Origin: Micromonospora sp. WMMD882
Lineage (GTDB): Bacteria; Actinomycetota; Actinomycetes; Mycobacteriales; Micromonosporaceae
NCBI RefSeq assembly: GCF_027497255.1
Contig: NZ_CP114903.1
Span: 2,480,001 to 2,544,000, forward strand
DNA: 64,000 nucleotides
Direction of reading: 5' to 3'
Under the pieces are notes generated by a model, which saw nothing but the letters and a program-made list of their open reading frames with translations, had not been told where the DNA came from and ran no database searches. Shown piece after piece: positions 17,432-26,236 of the stretch (positions are counted from its first letter, which is position 1; every line of letters starts with the position of its first letter). The position numbers and the translations under genes are program-made.

Positions 17432-17944
17432 TCAGTAGTAGCCTTTCTCGCCGTCCAGCAGCTCACGGATCGTGTCGAGGTGACCGGCGTGCCGGGCGGT
17501 CTCCTCGACCATGTGCAGCAACATCCAGCGCAGTGAGGCGGCAGCCGACCGGAAGTCCGGGTGCCGGCCCGCCTGGTCCAGCGGATGGGCGGCGATGATC
17601 TCGTTGGACCGGGCGCACTGCTCGTCGTACTCGGCGAGCAGCCGGGCCAGCGGCACGCCGTCGACCCGCATGTCGGCGTCCTCCGGGTCGTCGCGGAACT
17701 GCGGGCCGTCGGCGGGGCCGCCGAGGAAGAGCACCTCGAACCAGGTCTGCTCGGTCCAGCGCAGGTGGGAGACGATCCCCGCCACCGTCATCAGCGGCGA
17801 GGTGGGCAGGACGACCCGGTGGGCGTCGGCCTCGGCGAGGCCCTCGCACTTGAGGTGGACGATGGCGCGTTGCAGGTCGAGCCAGCCGACGAGCTGGGCC
17901 CGCTCGTCGGCGTCGAACGGGGGACGGACCCGGGGAGGCGGCAT
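17432..17944 (-). CDS. DinB-family four-helix-bundle protein (second copy)
   Basis: A 170-residue DinB/DUF664 protein. Candidate metal histidines are in IVSHLRWTEQTWFEVLF and in WMLLHMVEETARHAGHLDTI, the conserved C-terminal helix. It is a distant paralogue of the protein at 8377-8889. ATG at 17944 is preferred because family similarity starts directly after it. It lies 28 bases upstream of the phosphatase gene in the same direction, so the pair may be co-transcribed. Confidence 0.85.
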   Translation of the reverse strand: MPPPRVRPPFDADERAQLVGWLDLQRAIVHLKCEGLAEADAHRVVLPTSPLMTVAGIVSHLRWTEQTWFEVLFLGGPADGPQFRDDPEDADMRVDGVPLARLLAEYDEQCARSNEIIAAHPLDQAGRHPDFRSAAASLRWMLLHMVEETARHAGHLDTIRELLDGEKGYY

Positions 17945-18060
17945 GGTCCCCGACGGTAACCGGTTCCGCTGCGGTCGGCACGGCATTTTCCGGCCCGTCG
18001 ACGGGTCGGCCCGGCCCGGACGGCCTGCCGACGGGTCAGCCCGGCCCGGGCCGTCGACAG

Positions 18061-18636
18061 TCAGCCCAGGCCCATGGCGCGGACGTGCCGTTGGGCGGCG
18101 TCCGGGGCTCCGGCCGGCTCCGGGCCGAGCCGGTAGACCCCGTCCGCCCGGGACAGGATCCGCAGGTCGACCAGGTAGCGGCGGATGGTCACGTGGTCGA
18201 CCTCGCCGCCGTCGCACCAGGCCCGCAGCCGGTCGTTCACGGCCCGTTCCGGGTAGTCGACGCCCGGCTCGAAGGCGCGGTCGGCGACGTAGGTCAGCAC
18301 CGCCCGCCGCCGGCTCTGCTGCGCCGGCACGCTGACCAACCGGTCACCGCGCAGGAAGGGTCGCAGCCCGGGCTCCACGGTGGACGGCTCGGCGGCGGCC
18401 GGCAGGGCGCGGGCCGCCTCCCGCAGGGTGTCGTAGTCGACCCGGAGGTCGTCGCCTCCGCCGGCCGTCATCAGCCCCTGCTCGCCGAGACGATGCAGGG
18501 CCGCCGCCACGACCCGTGGGGACAGGCCGGTCGCCGCCGCCACCTCGTCGGGCGTACGTGCGCCGAGCGCCACCGCGCCGAGGGCCCGCATCCGGTCCGG
18601 TTCCGCCAGCAGCCGCACCACCGTCTCAGGAGTCAT
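18061..18636 (-). CDS. Winged-helix regulator with DUF2087 domain
   Basis: A 191-residue protein. Residues 1-75 form an ArsR-like winged helix (VVRLLAEPDRMRALGAVAL, then EVAAATGLSPRVVAAALHRL). Residues 100-175 match DUF2087, recognisable by LVSVPAQQSRRRAVLTYVAD, the YPERAVNDRLRAW stretch and IRRYLVDLRILSR. This architecture is common in actinomycetes and is thought to be transcriptional; the ligand is unknown. The start is ATG 18636. Confidence 0.82.
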   Translation of the reverse strand: MTPETVVRLLAEPDRMRALGAVALGARTPDEVAAATGLSPRVVAAALHRLGEQGLMTAGGGDDLRVDYDTLREAARALPAAAEPSTVEPGLRPFLRGDRLVSVPAQQSRRRAVLTYVADRAFEPGVDYPERAVNDRLRAWCDGGEVDHVTIRRYLVDLRILSRADGVYRLGPEPAGAPDAAQRHVRAMGLG

Positions 18637-18713
18637 GGCCCCATTACCGCCCGCCCCGCCGTCGTCCTTCAAGGGGTTTTCCCGTCCGTCGGGGCTCGCC
18701 CTGAGCCAGGCCG

Positions 18714-19625
18714 TCAGGCGCCCGGGGCGGGGGCGACGTCGGCGTGGGCCGCGCCGTCCGGTGACCGGCGGCCGAGCCGGGCGGCGACCAGGCCGAAGCC
18801 GGCGGCGGTGAAGAACATGACCGTGCCGTAGACCACCGAGGGCATCGCCATCGTGCTGTTGTCCAGCAGGGCCGGGCTCATCCCGATCGTGATGGCCAGG
18901 GGCGCGTTGTGCAGGCCGATCTCGAACGAGGAGGCGACCGACTCGCGATGCCCGACGCGCAGCAGCCGCGGCGCCAGGTAGCCGATCGCCAGGCTGACCA
19001 GGTTGAACAGCAGGACGATCACGATGATCTCGCCCAGGGTGGCGAGGACGTCGTCCTTGATGCCGCTGAGCGCCCCCACGATCATGACGGCCAGGACCAC
19101 CGCCGAGAGGATCTTCACCGGGCGCTCCATCCGGGCGGCGAAGGCGGTGAACCGGGCCCGGACCAGCATGCCGATGCCGATGGGGACCAGCACCAGGGCG
19201 AACACCTGCACGACCTTGTCGAACTGCAGGCCGATCGAGGTGTCCGAGCCGACGAAGCCGGCCACCGACAGGTTGACGATCACCGGCAGGGTGAACAGCG
19301 CCAGCACGGAGTTGACCGCGGTCAGCGACACGTTGAGCGCGACGTTGCCCCGGAACAGGTGACTGTAGAGGCCGGCCGTGCTGCCGCCCGGCGAGGCGGC
19401 CAGCAGCATCATGCCGACGGCCAACTCCGGGCGCAGGTCGAAGGCGAGCACCAGTCCCAGGCCGATCGCCGGCAGGAGCACCATCTGACAGGCGAGGCAG
19501 ACCACCACGACCCTGGGATACCGCAGGATCCGGCGGAAGTCCGCGACGGTGAGGCTGAGTCCGATCCCCAGCATGACGATGCCCAGGGCGAACGGGAAGA
19601 GCACGAGCGCCAGGCCGGAACTCAC
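18714..19625 (-). CDS. Bile acid:sodium symporter (BASS) family transporter
   Basis: A roughly 303-residue membrane protein with nine to ten hydrophobic helices. BASS signatures include MLLAASPGGSTAGLYSHL in helix 4 and FEIGLHNAPLAITIG in the second half, the conserved unwound regions that bind sodium. Family members import organic anions such as bile acids, pyruvate or pantoate. GTG at 19625 is the likely start. It diverges from the GntR-controlled operon across 285 bases, so it may belong to the same regulon and supply a carboxylate-containing substrate; this is inference. Confidence 0.82.
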   Translation of the reverse strand: MSSGLALVLFPFALGIVMLGIGLSLTVADFRRILRYPRVVVVCLACQMVLLPAIGLGLVLAFDLRPELAVGMMLLAASPGGSTAGLYSHLFRGNVALNVSLTAVNSVLALFTLPVIVNLSVAGFVGSDTSIGLQFDKVVQVFALVLVPIGIGMLVRARFTAFAARMERPVKILSAVVLAVMIVGALSGIKDDVLATLGEIIVIVLLFNLVSLAIGYLAPRLLRVGHRESVASSFEIGLHNAPLAITIGMSPALLDNSTMAMPSVVYGTVMFFTAAGFGLVAARLGRRSPDGAAHADVAPAPGA

Positions 19626-19813
19626 GACGACCACACCCTTTTGATTGACGGCGGTCAGTTGCCGGGAATCATCACACCGGCGTCGAGGGCGGGGCATCTC
19701 GCAACGTGCTCAGGCCGTCACCGCGCCCCACGGGGCCGCCCGGCCGCCCCGACGCACCGGGTGCCACCGCCGCTGACCTGCGGGTTTACCGAGATCAATC
19801 TGTCGCCGAGGGG

Positions 19814-19843
19814 TTGACCTGGGTCACATGTTACGGCTACGTT
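19814..19843 (+). promoter_or_regulatory. Putative sigma-70-type promoter for the GntR operon
   Basis: TTGACC at 19814-19819 and TACGTT at 19838-19843 are separated by 18 bases and lie about 70 bases before the GntR start. The stretch following the -10 (TACCGTACACCGTCGACG, 19850-19867) has partial dyad symmetry and could be the GntR operator, but no consensus confirms this. Confidence 0.4.
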
Positions 19844-19910
19844 TCCGTCTACCGTACACCGTCGACGATAGCGGCTCGGTGGTGAGATCAACGGGCAGAA
19901 GGGTGACGTC

Positions 19911-20675
19911 ATGCCTGGTCCAGCCGGAACGGCGCCGGTGACTGCCGGCCTCCGCGTTCCGCAGAAGGTGGTGCTGAGCGAGTCCACCTACGACGTGCTC
20001 CGCACGGCGATCCTGGACGGGACACTCCCACCGGGCACCCGGATCGTCGAGGAGACGCTCGCCCGCCAACTCGGCGTGAGCCGGGCGCCGCTGCGCGAGG
20101 CGATCTGGCTGCTCAAGCGGGACGGGTTGCTGGTCGACGAGTCGGCCCGCAGCACCCGGGTCGTCCAGCTCACCGAGGACGACGTGCACGAGCTGCACAT
20201 GATCCGTACCGTGCTGGAGACCCTGGCCTACCAGCACGCCGCGCCCCGGTTGCAGCCGACCGACGTCACCACGCTCAACGAGATCATCGAGCAGATGCAG
20301 GTGGCCGCGGACGCCGGCGACGTACGGGCGATCGCCGACCTGGACTACCGGTTCCACCGGTCGCTGTGCCAGCCGTGCGGCCTGCCCCGGGTCCTGAAGA
20401 CCTGGGACGAGCAGCACGTGCTGTTCCGACTGTGGCTGAACATGGTCGGCCGCTCGCTGGAGCTCGGCGACATCGCGCAGAGTCACCGACTGCTGCTCGA
20501 CACGGTGCGCGGCGGTGACCCGGACGCCATCTCCGAGCAGGTCATCGCGCACGTCTACCTGGTCGGCGGCGTGATGACCGAGCAGCGCCGGCGGTGGGCG
20601 GCGGCCCAGCCGCGACTCTGCCTGCCCGACCCGGACCAGACCCGAATCCCCCGCCCGGCCACCGAGCAGGAATGA
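19911..20675 (+). CDS. GntR-family regulator with FCD ligand domain
   Basis: A 254-residue regulator of the FadR/FCD subgroup. The N-terminal winged helix is seen in TLPPGTRIVEETLARQLGVS followed by RAPLREAIWLLKRDGLL. The all-helical FCD domain spans residues 95-225 and contains the metal-ligand histidines in DLDYRFHRSL and QSHRLLLD. FCD proteins usually sense small carboxylates or sugar acids. ATG 19911 is the first gene of an operon continuing to 27758; the next start lies 11 bases after its stop. It probably represses this operon and perhaps the divergent BASS transporter. Confidence 0.9.
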   Translation: MPGPAGTAPVTAGLRVPQKVVLSESTYDVLRTAILDGTLPPGTRIVEETLARQLGVSRAPLREAIWLLKRDGLLVDESARSTRVVQLTEDDVHELHMIRTVLETLAYQHAAPRLQPTDVTTLNEIIEQMQVAADAGDVRAIADLDYRFHRSLCQPCGLPRVLKTWDEQHVLFRLWLNMVGRSLELGDIAQSHRLLLDTVRGGDPDAISEQVIAHVYLVGGVMTEQRRRWAAAQPRLCLPDPDQTRIPRPATEQE

Positions 20676-20686
20676 GGCAGCCGCCA

Positions 20687-21529
20687 ATGAACACCGTCAA
20701 CCTGACACTGCCGCTCTACCCGTTCATGCCGGTCGGCAACGTGTGGGCGTGGGACTCCCCGTTCCAGCTCACCCCCACCATGACCCACGAACGGCACGGG
20801 GTGGCGACCCACCAGATGAGCTTCCACAGCGAGGCCGGCACCCGGCTCATGCTCGGCGCCTGCTACGACGACGCCGCCCCCCGGGTGCACGAGCTGGACT
20901 ACAGCACGCTGGTCAACCGGAACACCGTCGTCATCGACGTGCCGAAACAGGCCGGCGAGGAGATCCTCGCCGAGGACATCGACCGGACGCTGGCCGTCGA
21001 CCCCGACTACCGGGACGGGGACGCGGTGCTGCTGCGCACCGGCTGGGGCGACGACGAGCGGTACCGCACGCTCGGCGACGCGTACGCCAGCACCACGCCG
21101 CACTTCTCGCTGGAGGGCGCGCACCGGCTGGCCGAGGTGATGAAGCAGCGCGGCAGCGACCTGATGCTCACCGACTGCGCCTACATCGGCAACCTCGGGG
21201 AGAAGTTCATGTACCCCGAGTGGTCGTCCCGGGCCCCGTGGGACCGGCCGCCGTTCCCGTCCCCGCAGGCCCGCATCTACCTGCGGCACTACACCCCGGC
21301 GCGGGGCGCCGGCGGCGGCGCGCCGGACTGGGCCTCCTCGGTGGTGCTGCACGGCGCGATGTCACCGGTCGCGGCCCTGGCCAACTGCGGCGCGCTGCGC
21401 GGCAAGCGGGTCCAGGTGACGGTGCTGCCGCTGTTCCTGGCCGGCGCCGAGGGCGCGCCCTGCACCGTGCTGGCCGTCGACGGCGAGCCGACCCAGCCCA
21501 CCGACGAGATCAGGGAGACCACCCGATGA
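20687..21529 (+). CDS. Cyclase-family (kynurenine-formamidase-like) protein 1
   Basis: A 280-residue protein of the cyclase superfamily (isatin hydrolase, KynB), normally metal-dependent amide or lactone hydrolases. The C-terminal core SPVAALANCGALRGKRVQVT and FLAGAEGAPCTVLAV is typical, as is DGDAVLLRTGWGD. The metal motif HxGTHxD is replaced by SEAGTRLMLGACYDD: the second His is Arg and the following Asp position is changed. Either the metal site differs or the protein has lost hydrolysis. ATG 20687 follows GAGG; its stop overlaps the next start (ATGA). Confidence 0.82.
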   Translation: MNTVNLTLPLYPFMPVGNVWAWDSPFQLTPTMTHERHGVATHQMSFHSEAGTRLMLGACYDDAAPRVHELDYSTLVNRNTVVIDVPKQAGEEILAEDIDRTLAVDPDYRDGDAVLLRTGWGDDERYRTLGDAYASTTPHFSLEGAHRLAEVMKQRGSDLMLTDCAYIGNLGEKFMYPEWSSRAPWDRPPFPSPQARIYLRHYTPARGAGGGAPDWASSVVLHGAMSPVAALANCGALRGKRVQVTVLPLFLAGAEGAPCTVLAVDGEPTQPTDEIRETTR

Positions 21530-22359
21530 CCACCGTCAACCTGACCCGGCCCATCCGGACCGACTCGGCGGCCGGCCGCCTCTTCCCCTGGGAGGCGCCG
21601 TACCGGACCGAGGAGATCGCCACCCTCACCTACAACGGCGCCAACCTGTTCCACATCACCATGGGCAGCGGCGCGGCGACCCGACTGATCGGGCCCGCCC
21701 TCTCCTCGCCGGGCGGCGCCACCGTCGACCAGCTCACGCCGGAGAAGCTGGTCAACCGTCCGGCGACCGTCGTGACGTGCCGACCGGGCGAGGACGGTCG
21801 GATCACGGCCGCGCTGGTGGCCGACGCGTTCGCCGAGGCCGGACCGGCCCACGGGGACGCGATCGTGCTCGCCACCGGCTGGGGTGACCAACCGGACCGG
21901 CTGGACACCGACGAGTACCTGCTCGACGGCCCCCACCTGGACCCGGAGGCGGCCACGACGCTCGTCGAGCTGCTGGCCGGGAACGGCTCGGACCTGCTGC
22001 TCACCGACTGCGGCTACCTGGACCGGCCGGGCGGGGAACACGCCCGCGCCGAATGGACCGCCCTGCAACCGTGGCTGCGCCCGACCTTCCCGTCGGACGC
22101 CGCGCGGACCTACCTCGAACACTACCGGCCGGAGAAGGTCCGGCGGGACTGGGCGGCGACCATCGCCCTGACCGCCTCGATCTGGACCGTCGTCGGCCTG
22201 GTCGGATGCGCCGCCCTCGACGGGCGCCGGATCCGGCTCACCCTCGCCCCGCTGCCCGTCCAGGGCGTCGGCGAGGTCCCCTGCACCGTGGTCGCCCAGT
22301 TCGTCGGCGACGACGGTCAGCCCGTGACACCGGTCCCCCTCCGAGGAGATCCGACATGA
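21526..22359 (+). CDS. Cyclase-family protein 2 (paralogue)
   Basis: A 277-residue paralogue of the preceding protein, sharing its opening (TTVNLTRPI), GDAIVLATGWGD, DLLLTDCGYL and the C-terminal VPCTVVAQ. The position of the HxGTHxD motif reads GSGAATRLIGP, so it shares the Thr-Arg-Leu replacement with its neighbour. Two such paralogues encoded by overlapping genes (ATGA on both sides) could form a heteromer. Function is unknown; hydrolysis of a lactone or amide of the imported compound is a plausible guess only. Confidence 0.8.
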   Translation: MTTVNLTRPIRTDSAAGRLFPWEAPYRTEEIATLTYNGANLFHITMGSGAATRLIGPALSSPGGATVDQLTPEKLVNRPATVVTCRPGEDGRITAALVADAFAEAGPAHGDAIVLATGWGDQPDRLDTDEYLLDGPHLDPEAATTLVELLAGNGSDLLLTDCGYLDRPGGEHARAEWTALQPWLRPTFPSDAARTYLEHYRPEKVRRDWAATIALTASIWTVVGLVGCAALDGRRIRLTLAPLPVQGVGEVPCTVVAQFVGDDGQPVTPVPLRGDPT

Positions 22360-23705
22360 CCCGAAAGACCAGCACCGCGATCCGGGCCCTCGCCGTGGGC
22401 CTCTGCGCCGTACTCAGCGTCACCGCCTGCGGCTCCGGCGGGTCCGACAGCCAGGGCCCGCAGTACGAGGGCGACAGCTTCGACTGGAAGCGGTACGACG
22501 GCACGTCCCTGAAGGTGTACGTCGCCGACACCGGCCAGGTGGAGAGCCTGCGCGCCAAACTCCCCGAGTTCCAGGAGCTCACCGGGATCACCGTGGAGAT
22601 CGAGGGCTCCGACGTGACCAGCTACCGGCAGAACCTGCCGGTCCGGCTCACCTCACGGGCCTCCGACTTCGACGTGATGGCCACCTTCCCCGAGGTCGAC
22701 GGTCTCCAGTTCGCCAGCAACGGCTGGTACACCGACCTCACGCCGTACCTGGACAACCCGGGCGTGACCAACCCGGAGTACGACTTCGAGGACTTCCAGG
22801 AGGGGGTCCGCAACGCGATGACGGTCGAGGACCAGACCGTCACCGTGCTCTGGGAGATGCAGACCGACCTGGTCTACTACCGCAAGGACCTGCTGGAGCA
22901 GGCCGGTCTGCCGGTGCCCACCACGTTCGCCGAGTGGGACGCCGCCGCCGCCAAGGTGCACGACCCGGCCAACCGGCAGTACGGTTTCGCGCTGCGCGGC
23001 ATCCCGTACCAGACCACCACCCCGTTCTCGTCCTTCCTCTACGCGCACTGCGGGCAGTGGGTCGCCGACGGCAAGGCGGTCATCAACTCGCCGGAGGCGC
23101 TGAAGGCGTTCGAGACGTACGGCCAGCTGGGCAACAAGTACGGCCCGCCGGGCATCGCCGGCTTCGACTGGCCGGTGCCGTCCCAGCAGTTCGCCCAGGG
23201 CAACGTGTTCGCCTTCCTCGACGTGAACCTGTTCGTCAAGGACCTGGAGGACCCGACGAAGTCCCGGGTCGCCGGCAAGGTCGGCTACACGACCGTGCCG
23301 CGGGCCGACTGTGACGCCGCCCCGTTCATCGGCGGCTGGGGTTACAGCCTCAACCCGTTCTCCGAGAAGCGGGACGCCGGCTGGTACTTCATCCAGTGGG
23401 CCACCGGCAAGCAGATGAACCTGGACCTGAAGCTGACCGGCTGGCCCAGCCCGCGCGCCTCCGCCTGGGAGTCGACGGAGTTCACCCGGTCCGACAAGAC
23501 GCCGGAGTTCACCCGGACCGTGCTGACCAGCACGCAGACCGCCCGGGCCCAGATGAACCCGCCGGTCACGCCGGGTGTCGAGGCGCGGGAGGTGGCCGGA
23601 CTGGTCGCCAACAAGGCGCTGGAGGGGCAGACCGGCGCCACGCTGCGGTCCACCGCCGACCAGCAGAACGCCCGGCTCCAGGAACTGCTCGACGCGATGC
23701 GCTGA
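22356..23705 (+). CDS. ABC importer substrate-binding lipoprotein
   Basis: A 449-residue extracellular solute-binding protein of the sugar (family 1) type. The signal ends in a lipobox, LSVTACGSGGSD, with Cys25 as the lipidation site. The rest is a two-domain periplasmic-binding fold with GNVFAFLDVNLFVKDL and NPFSEKRDAGWYFIQWATG, typical of carbohydrate binders. ATG overlaps the previous stop (ATGA) and has GAGGAG upstream. It delivers a substrate, probably a sugar, polyol or glycoside, to the two permeases downstream. Confidence 0.9.
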   Translation: MTRKTSTAIRALAVGLCAVLSVTACGSGGSDSQGPQYEGDSFDWKRYDGTSLKVYVADTGQVESLRAKLPEFQELTGITVEIEGSDVTSYRQNLPVRLTSRASDFDVMATFPEVDGLQFASNGWYTDLTPYLDNPGVTNPEYDFEDFQEGVRNAMTVEDQTVTVLWEMQTDLVYYRKDLLEQAGLPVPTTFAEWDAAAAKVHDPANRQYGFALRGIPYQTTTPFSSFLYAHCGQWVADGKAVINSPEALKAFETYGQLGNKYGPPGIAGFDWPVPSQQFAQGNVFAFLDVNLFVKDLEDPTKSRVAGKVGYTTVPRADCDAAPFIGGWGYSLNPFSEKRDAGWYFIQWATGKQMNLDLKLTGWPSPRASAWESTEFTRSDKTPEFTRTVLTSTQTARAQMNPPVTPGVEAREVAGLVANKALEGQTGATLRSTADQQNARLQELLDAMR

Positions 23706-23721
23706 CGCAGCGCCACGCCCC

Positions 23722-23766
23722 GGGACCGGGGTGGGTCGGCCGGCACCCCGGCCCACCCCCGGTCCC
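23722..23766 (+). terminator. Stem-loop between binding protein and permease
   Basis: GGGACCGGGGTGGG at 23722-23735 pairs with CCCACCCCCGGTCCC at 23752-23766 with one bulged base and a 16-base loop. It has no T-run. Its place directly after the binding-protein gene fits an attenuating or RNA-stabilising hairpin that raises binding-protein output above permease output, a common arrangement in ABC importer operons. Confidence 0.6.
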
Positions 23767-23848
23767 GGCCCCGGAGATCCGGGCCGGCCCCGGATCCGCG
23801 TCGGCCCGGGTGATCCGGCCCGGCCCAGGAGAGAGGAAGTGACAGGCG

Positions 23849-24796
23849 ATGGCACAGCTCACCGACAGCCCGTCGCGCCAGCGGCCGGCGTCCGCGACGC
23901 CCCCGCCGCCACCGCGACGGTCCGTGCTGGACGTCCTCGACCGGTACGACCGGTGGATCCTGCCCGCCCCGGCGTTGATCGTCGTGGTCGTGATGCTCGC
24001 CTTCCCGATCGTCTACACCATCTACCTCAGCTTCCACGAGTGGTCCGGTGGGCTGCGTCCGCCGGAGTTCGTCGGGCTGGACAACGTCACCCGGTCGCTG
24101 ACCGACGGCCAGTTCTGGGGCAGCATCTGGCGCACGGTCTACTTCGTCGGCCTGTCGGTCGGCATGCAGGTCGTCCTCGGGGTGGGCGCCGCGCTGCTGT
24201 TCCACCGCCGGTTCCCCGGCCGTGGCCTGGCCCGGACGTTCTTCATGTTCCCGATGATCGCCACCCCGGCCGCGGTGGCCCTGGTCTGGAAGATGATGTT
24301 CGACCCGACGATCGGGGTGCTCAACTACCTCGTGCAGTCCGTCGGCGGGCCGACCCTGCTCTGGATCAGCGACGCCAACCTGGTCATCCCGGCACTGGCC
24401 ATCGTGGACACCTGGATGTGGACGCCGCTGGTCATGTTGATCGTGCTGTCCGGGCTCGCCGCCCTGCCGCAGGAGCCGTTCGAGGCGGCGAAGGTCGACG
24501 GGGCCGGCGAGATCCGCACCTTCCTCAGCGTCACCCTGCCGCTGCTGCGTCCGGTCATCCTGGTCGCCGCGCTGTTCCGGCTGATCGACGCGATCAAGAC
24601 CTTCGACATCATCAAGGTGATCACCGACGGCGGGCCGGGCCACGCCTCGGAGACGCTCAACCTCTACGCCTTCAAGCAGGGCCTGTCCTACCTGCACTTC
24701 GGCTACGGCTCGATGCTGCTGGTCTGGCTGACCCTGCTGGTCTTCGGCGTGGCGATCGTCTTCACCCGCCTCCGTGCCCGCAGCGAACAGGGGTGA
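23849..24796 (+). CDS. ABC sugar permease 1 (MalF-like)
   Basis: A 315-residue inner-membrane permease with about six helices after a 35-residue proline-rich N-terminus. The EAA loop is EPFEAAKVDGAGEIRTFLSV, which contacts the ATPase. ATG 23849 follows AGGAGAGAGGAAG. It is transcribed with the second permease, which begins six bases after its stop. No ATPase gene is in the operon, so the transporter probably uses a shared MsiK-type ATPase encoded elsewhere, as is common in actinomycetes. Confidence 0.92.
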   Translation: MAQLTDSPSRQRPASATPPPPPRRSVLDVLDRYDRWILPAPALIVVVVMLAFPIVYTIYLSFHEWSGGLRPPEFVGLDNVTRSLTDGQFWGSIWRTVYFVGLSVGMQVVLGVGAALLFHRRFPGRGLARTFFMFPMIATPAAVALVWKMMFDPTIGVLNYLVQSVGGPTLLWISDANLVIPALAIVDTWMWTPLVMLIVLSGLAALPQEPFEAAKVDGAGEIRTFLSVTLPLLRPVILVAALFRLIDAIKTFDIIKVITDGGPGHASETLNLYAFKQGLSYLHFGYGSMLLVWLTLLVFGVAIVFTRLRARSEQG

Positions 24797-24801
24797 GTCT
24801 G

Positions 24802-25695
24802 ATGACCGTGCTCGAAGCCGACCCCCGGCCCCCGACCCCGCGGCCCACCGCCGCCCGGCCCGTGCCCCGCCGCGCCCCGGGCGTCGGCGGCGTGCTCCGA
24901 CGGGTGGCGTTCACGCTGACCGTGGTGATCGCGCTGGCCCCGGCGGCGTTCGTGTTCTTCTGGATGGTCACCTCGTCGTTCAAGCAGCAGGTGGACATCT
25001 ACAGCATCCCGCCGAAGTGGCTGGACTTCACACCGACGCTCGACAACTACCGGGACGCGTTCACCCGCACCCCGTTCGGCCAGTACATGACGAACAGCCT
25101 GGTCGTGGCGACCTGCTCCAGCGTCCTCGGCCTGGTGATCGGCCTGCCGGCCGCCTACAGCATCGCCCGGTACCGGCAGCACCGGCTGTCGCTGTCGCTG
25201 CTCACCGCGCGGCTGCTGCCCGGCGTGGCGTACCTGGTGCCGTTCTTCGTCGCCTTCGCCGCGCTGCGGATGGTCGGCACCTACCCGGCGCTGATCCTGT
25301 CCCACGTGATCATCACGTTCCCGTTGACCGTCTTCATCATGGTGAACTTCTTCGCCGGGCTGCCGCAGGAGATCTACGACGCGGCCGAGGTGGACGGCTG
25401 CGGGCGACTGGAGACGTTCTGGCGGATCGCCCTGCCGCTGACCCGGCCGGGCATGCTCACCGCCGGCATCCTGGCGTTCATCTTCTCCTGGAACGACTTC
25501 AAGATGGCGCTGATCCTGTCGGACGCGGACAGCCGCACCCTGCCGGTCGCCGTCTTCAACTTCGTGCACGAGGCGTCCCTGGACTGGGGCCCGATGATGG
25601 CGTACGCATCGATCATCATGCTTCCGGTCCTGGTGCTGACCCTCGTCGCCCAACGCCACATCGTCACCGGAATGACGATGGGCAGCGTCAAGTAA
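24802..25695 (+). CDS. ABC sugar permease 2 (MalG-like)
   Basis: A 297-residue permease with six helices and the EAA loop QEIYDAAEVDGCGRLETFWR. It ends in the HIVTGMTMGSVK tail common in MalG-type proteins. ATG 24802 has AGGGG eight bases upstream; an alternative GTG at 24793 would overlap the preceding stop. Together with the lipoprotein and permease 1 it forms the membrane channel of a carbohydrate-type importer. Confidence 0.92.
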   Translation: MTVLEADPRPPTPRPTAARPVPRRAPGVGGVLRRVAFTLTVVIALAPAAFVFFWMVTSSFKQQVDIYSIPPKWLDFTPTLDNYRDAFTRTPFGQYMTNSLVVATCSSVLGLVIGLPAAYSIARYRQHRLSLSLLTARLLPGVAYLVPFFVAFAALRMVGTYPALILSHVIITFPLTVFIMVNFFAGLPQEIYDAAEVDGCGRLETFWRIALPLTRPGMLTAGILAFIFSWNDFKMALILSDADSRTLPVAVFNFVHEASLDWGPMMAYASIIMLPVLVLTLVAQRHIVTGMTMGSVK

Positions 25696-25714
25696 CCGAC
25701 CCCGAGGAGACACC

Positions 25715-26236
25715 ATGACCAGCACCATCCCCGCCGTCGTCAGCCGGGCGGCCGGCAACGGCCGGATCATCGCGGCGAGCCTGCCGCCGGGCAGCCAGTT
25801 GACCGACGGCATCGAGCAGGTCTGCGTCGAGCACGGCGTCGAGACCGCCGTGATCCTGTCGGTGATCGGCACCATCGAGGAGATCCGGCTGCGCAACCCG
25901 CGTGACATCACCACCCTGCCGATCCACCAGGAGCACGAGTTCGCCGACGAGATCGACACCGTCGTGCTGCGCCGGCCGATGGAGATCCTCTCCATCCAGG
26001 GCAACGTGATGATGCTGGAGGGCAAGCTGTGGGCGCACTGCCACGGGCTGTTCTCCGAGGCCGGCGGCCAGGTCCGGGGCGGGCACGTGTTCCGGGGCAC
26101 CATCTGGAGCCAGGGCGAGGTGTTCATCCAGGAGCTCAGCGGCATCCGGATCGACCGGGAGAAGGAAATGGAGATCACCGGGCTGCCGCAGATCCGACTG
26201 CACGGCTGCGACGTCGGCCCCGGCGATGGCCGCTGA
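25715..26236 (+). CDS. PPC-domain (DUF296) protein
   Basis: A 173-residue protein consisting mainly of a PPC/DUF296 domain, the small trimer-forming fold found alone in bacteria and fused to AT-hooks in plants. The recognisable core is LWAHCHGLFSEAGGQVRGGH followed by VFRGTIWSQGEVFI. The conserved histidines could bind metal. No AT-hook is present, so DNA binding is doubtful and a metabolic or enzymatic role seems likelier. ATG 25715 follows GAGGAG; its last 11 bases overlap the kinase gene. Confidence 0.82.
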   Translation: MTSTIPAVVSRAAGNGRIIAASLPPGSQLTDGIEQVCVEHGVETAVILSVIGTIEEIRLRNPRDITTLPIHQEHEFADEIDTVVLRRPMEILSIQGNVMMLEGKLWAHCHGLFSEAGGQVRGGHVFRGTIWSQGEVFIQELSGIRIDREKEMEITGLPQIRLHGCDVGPGDGR

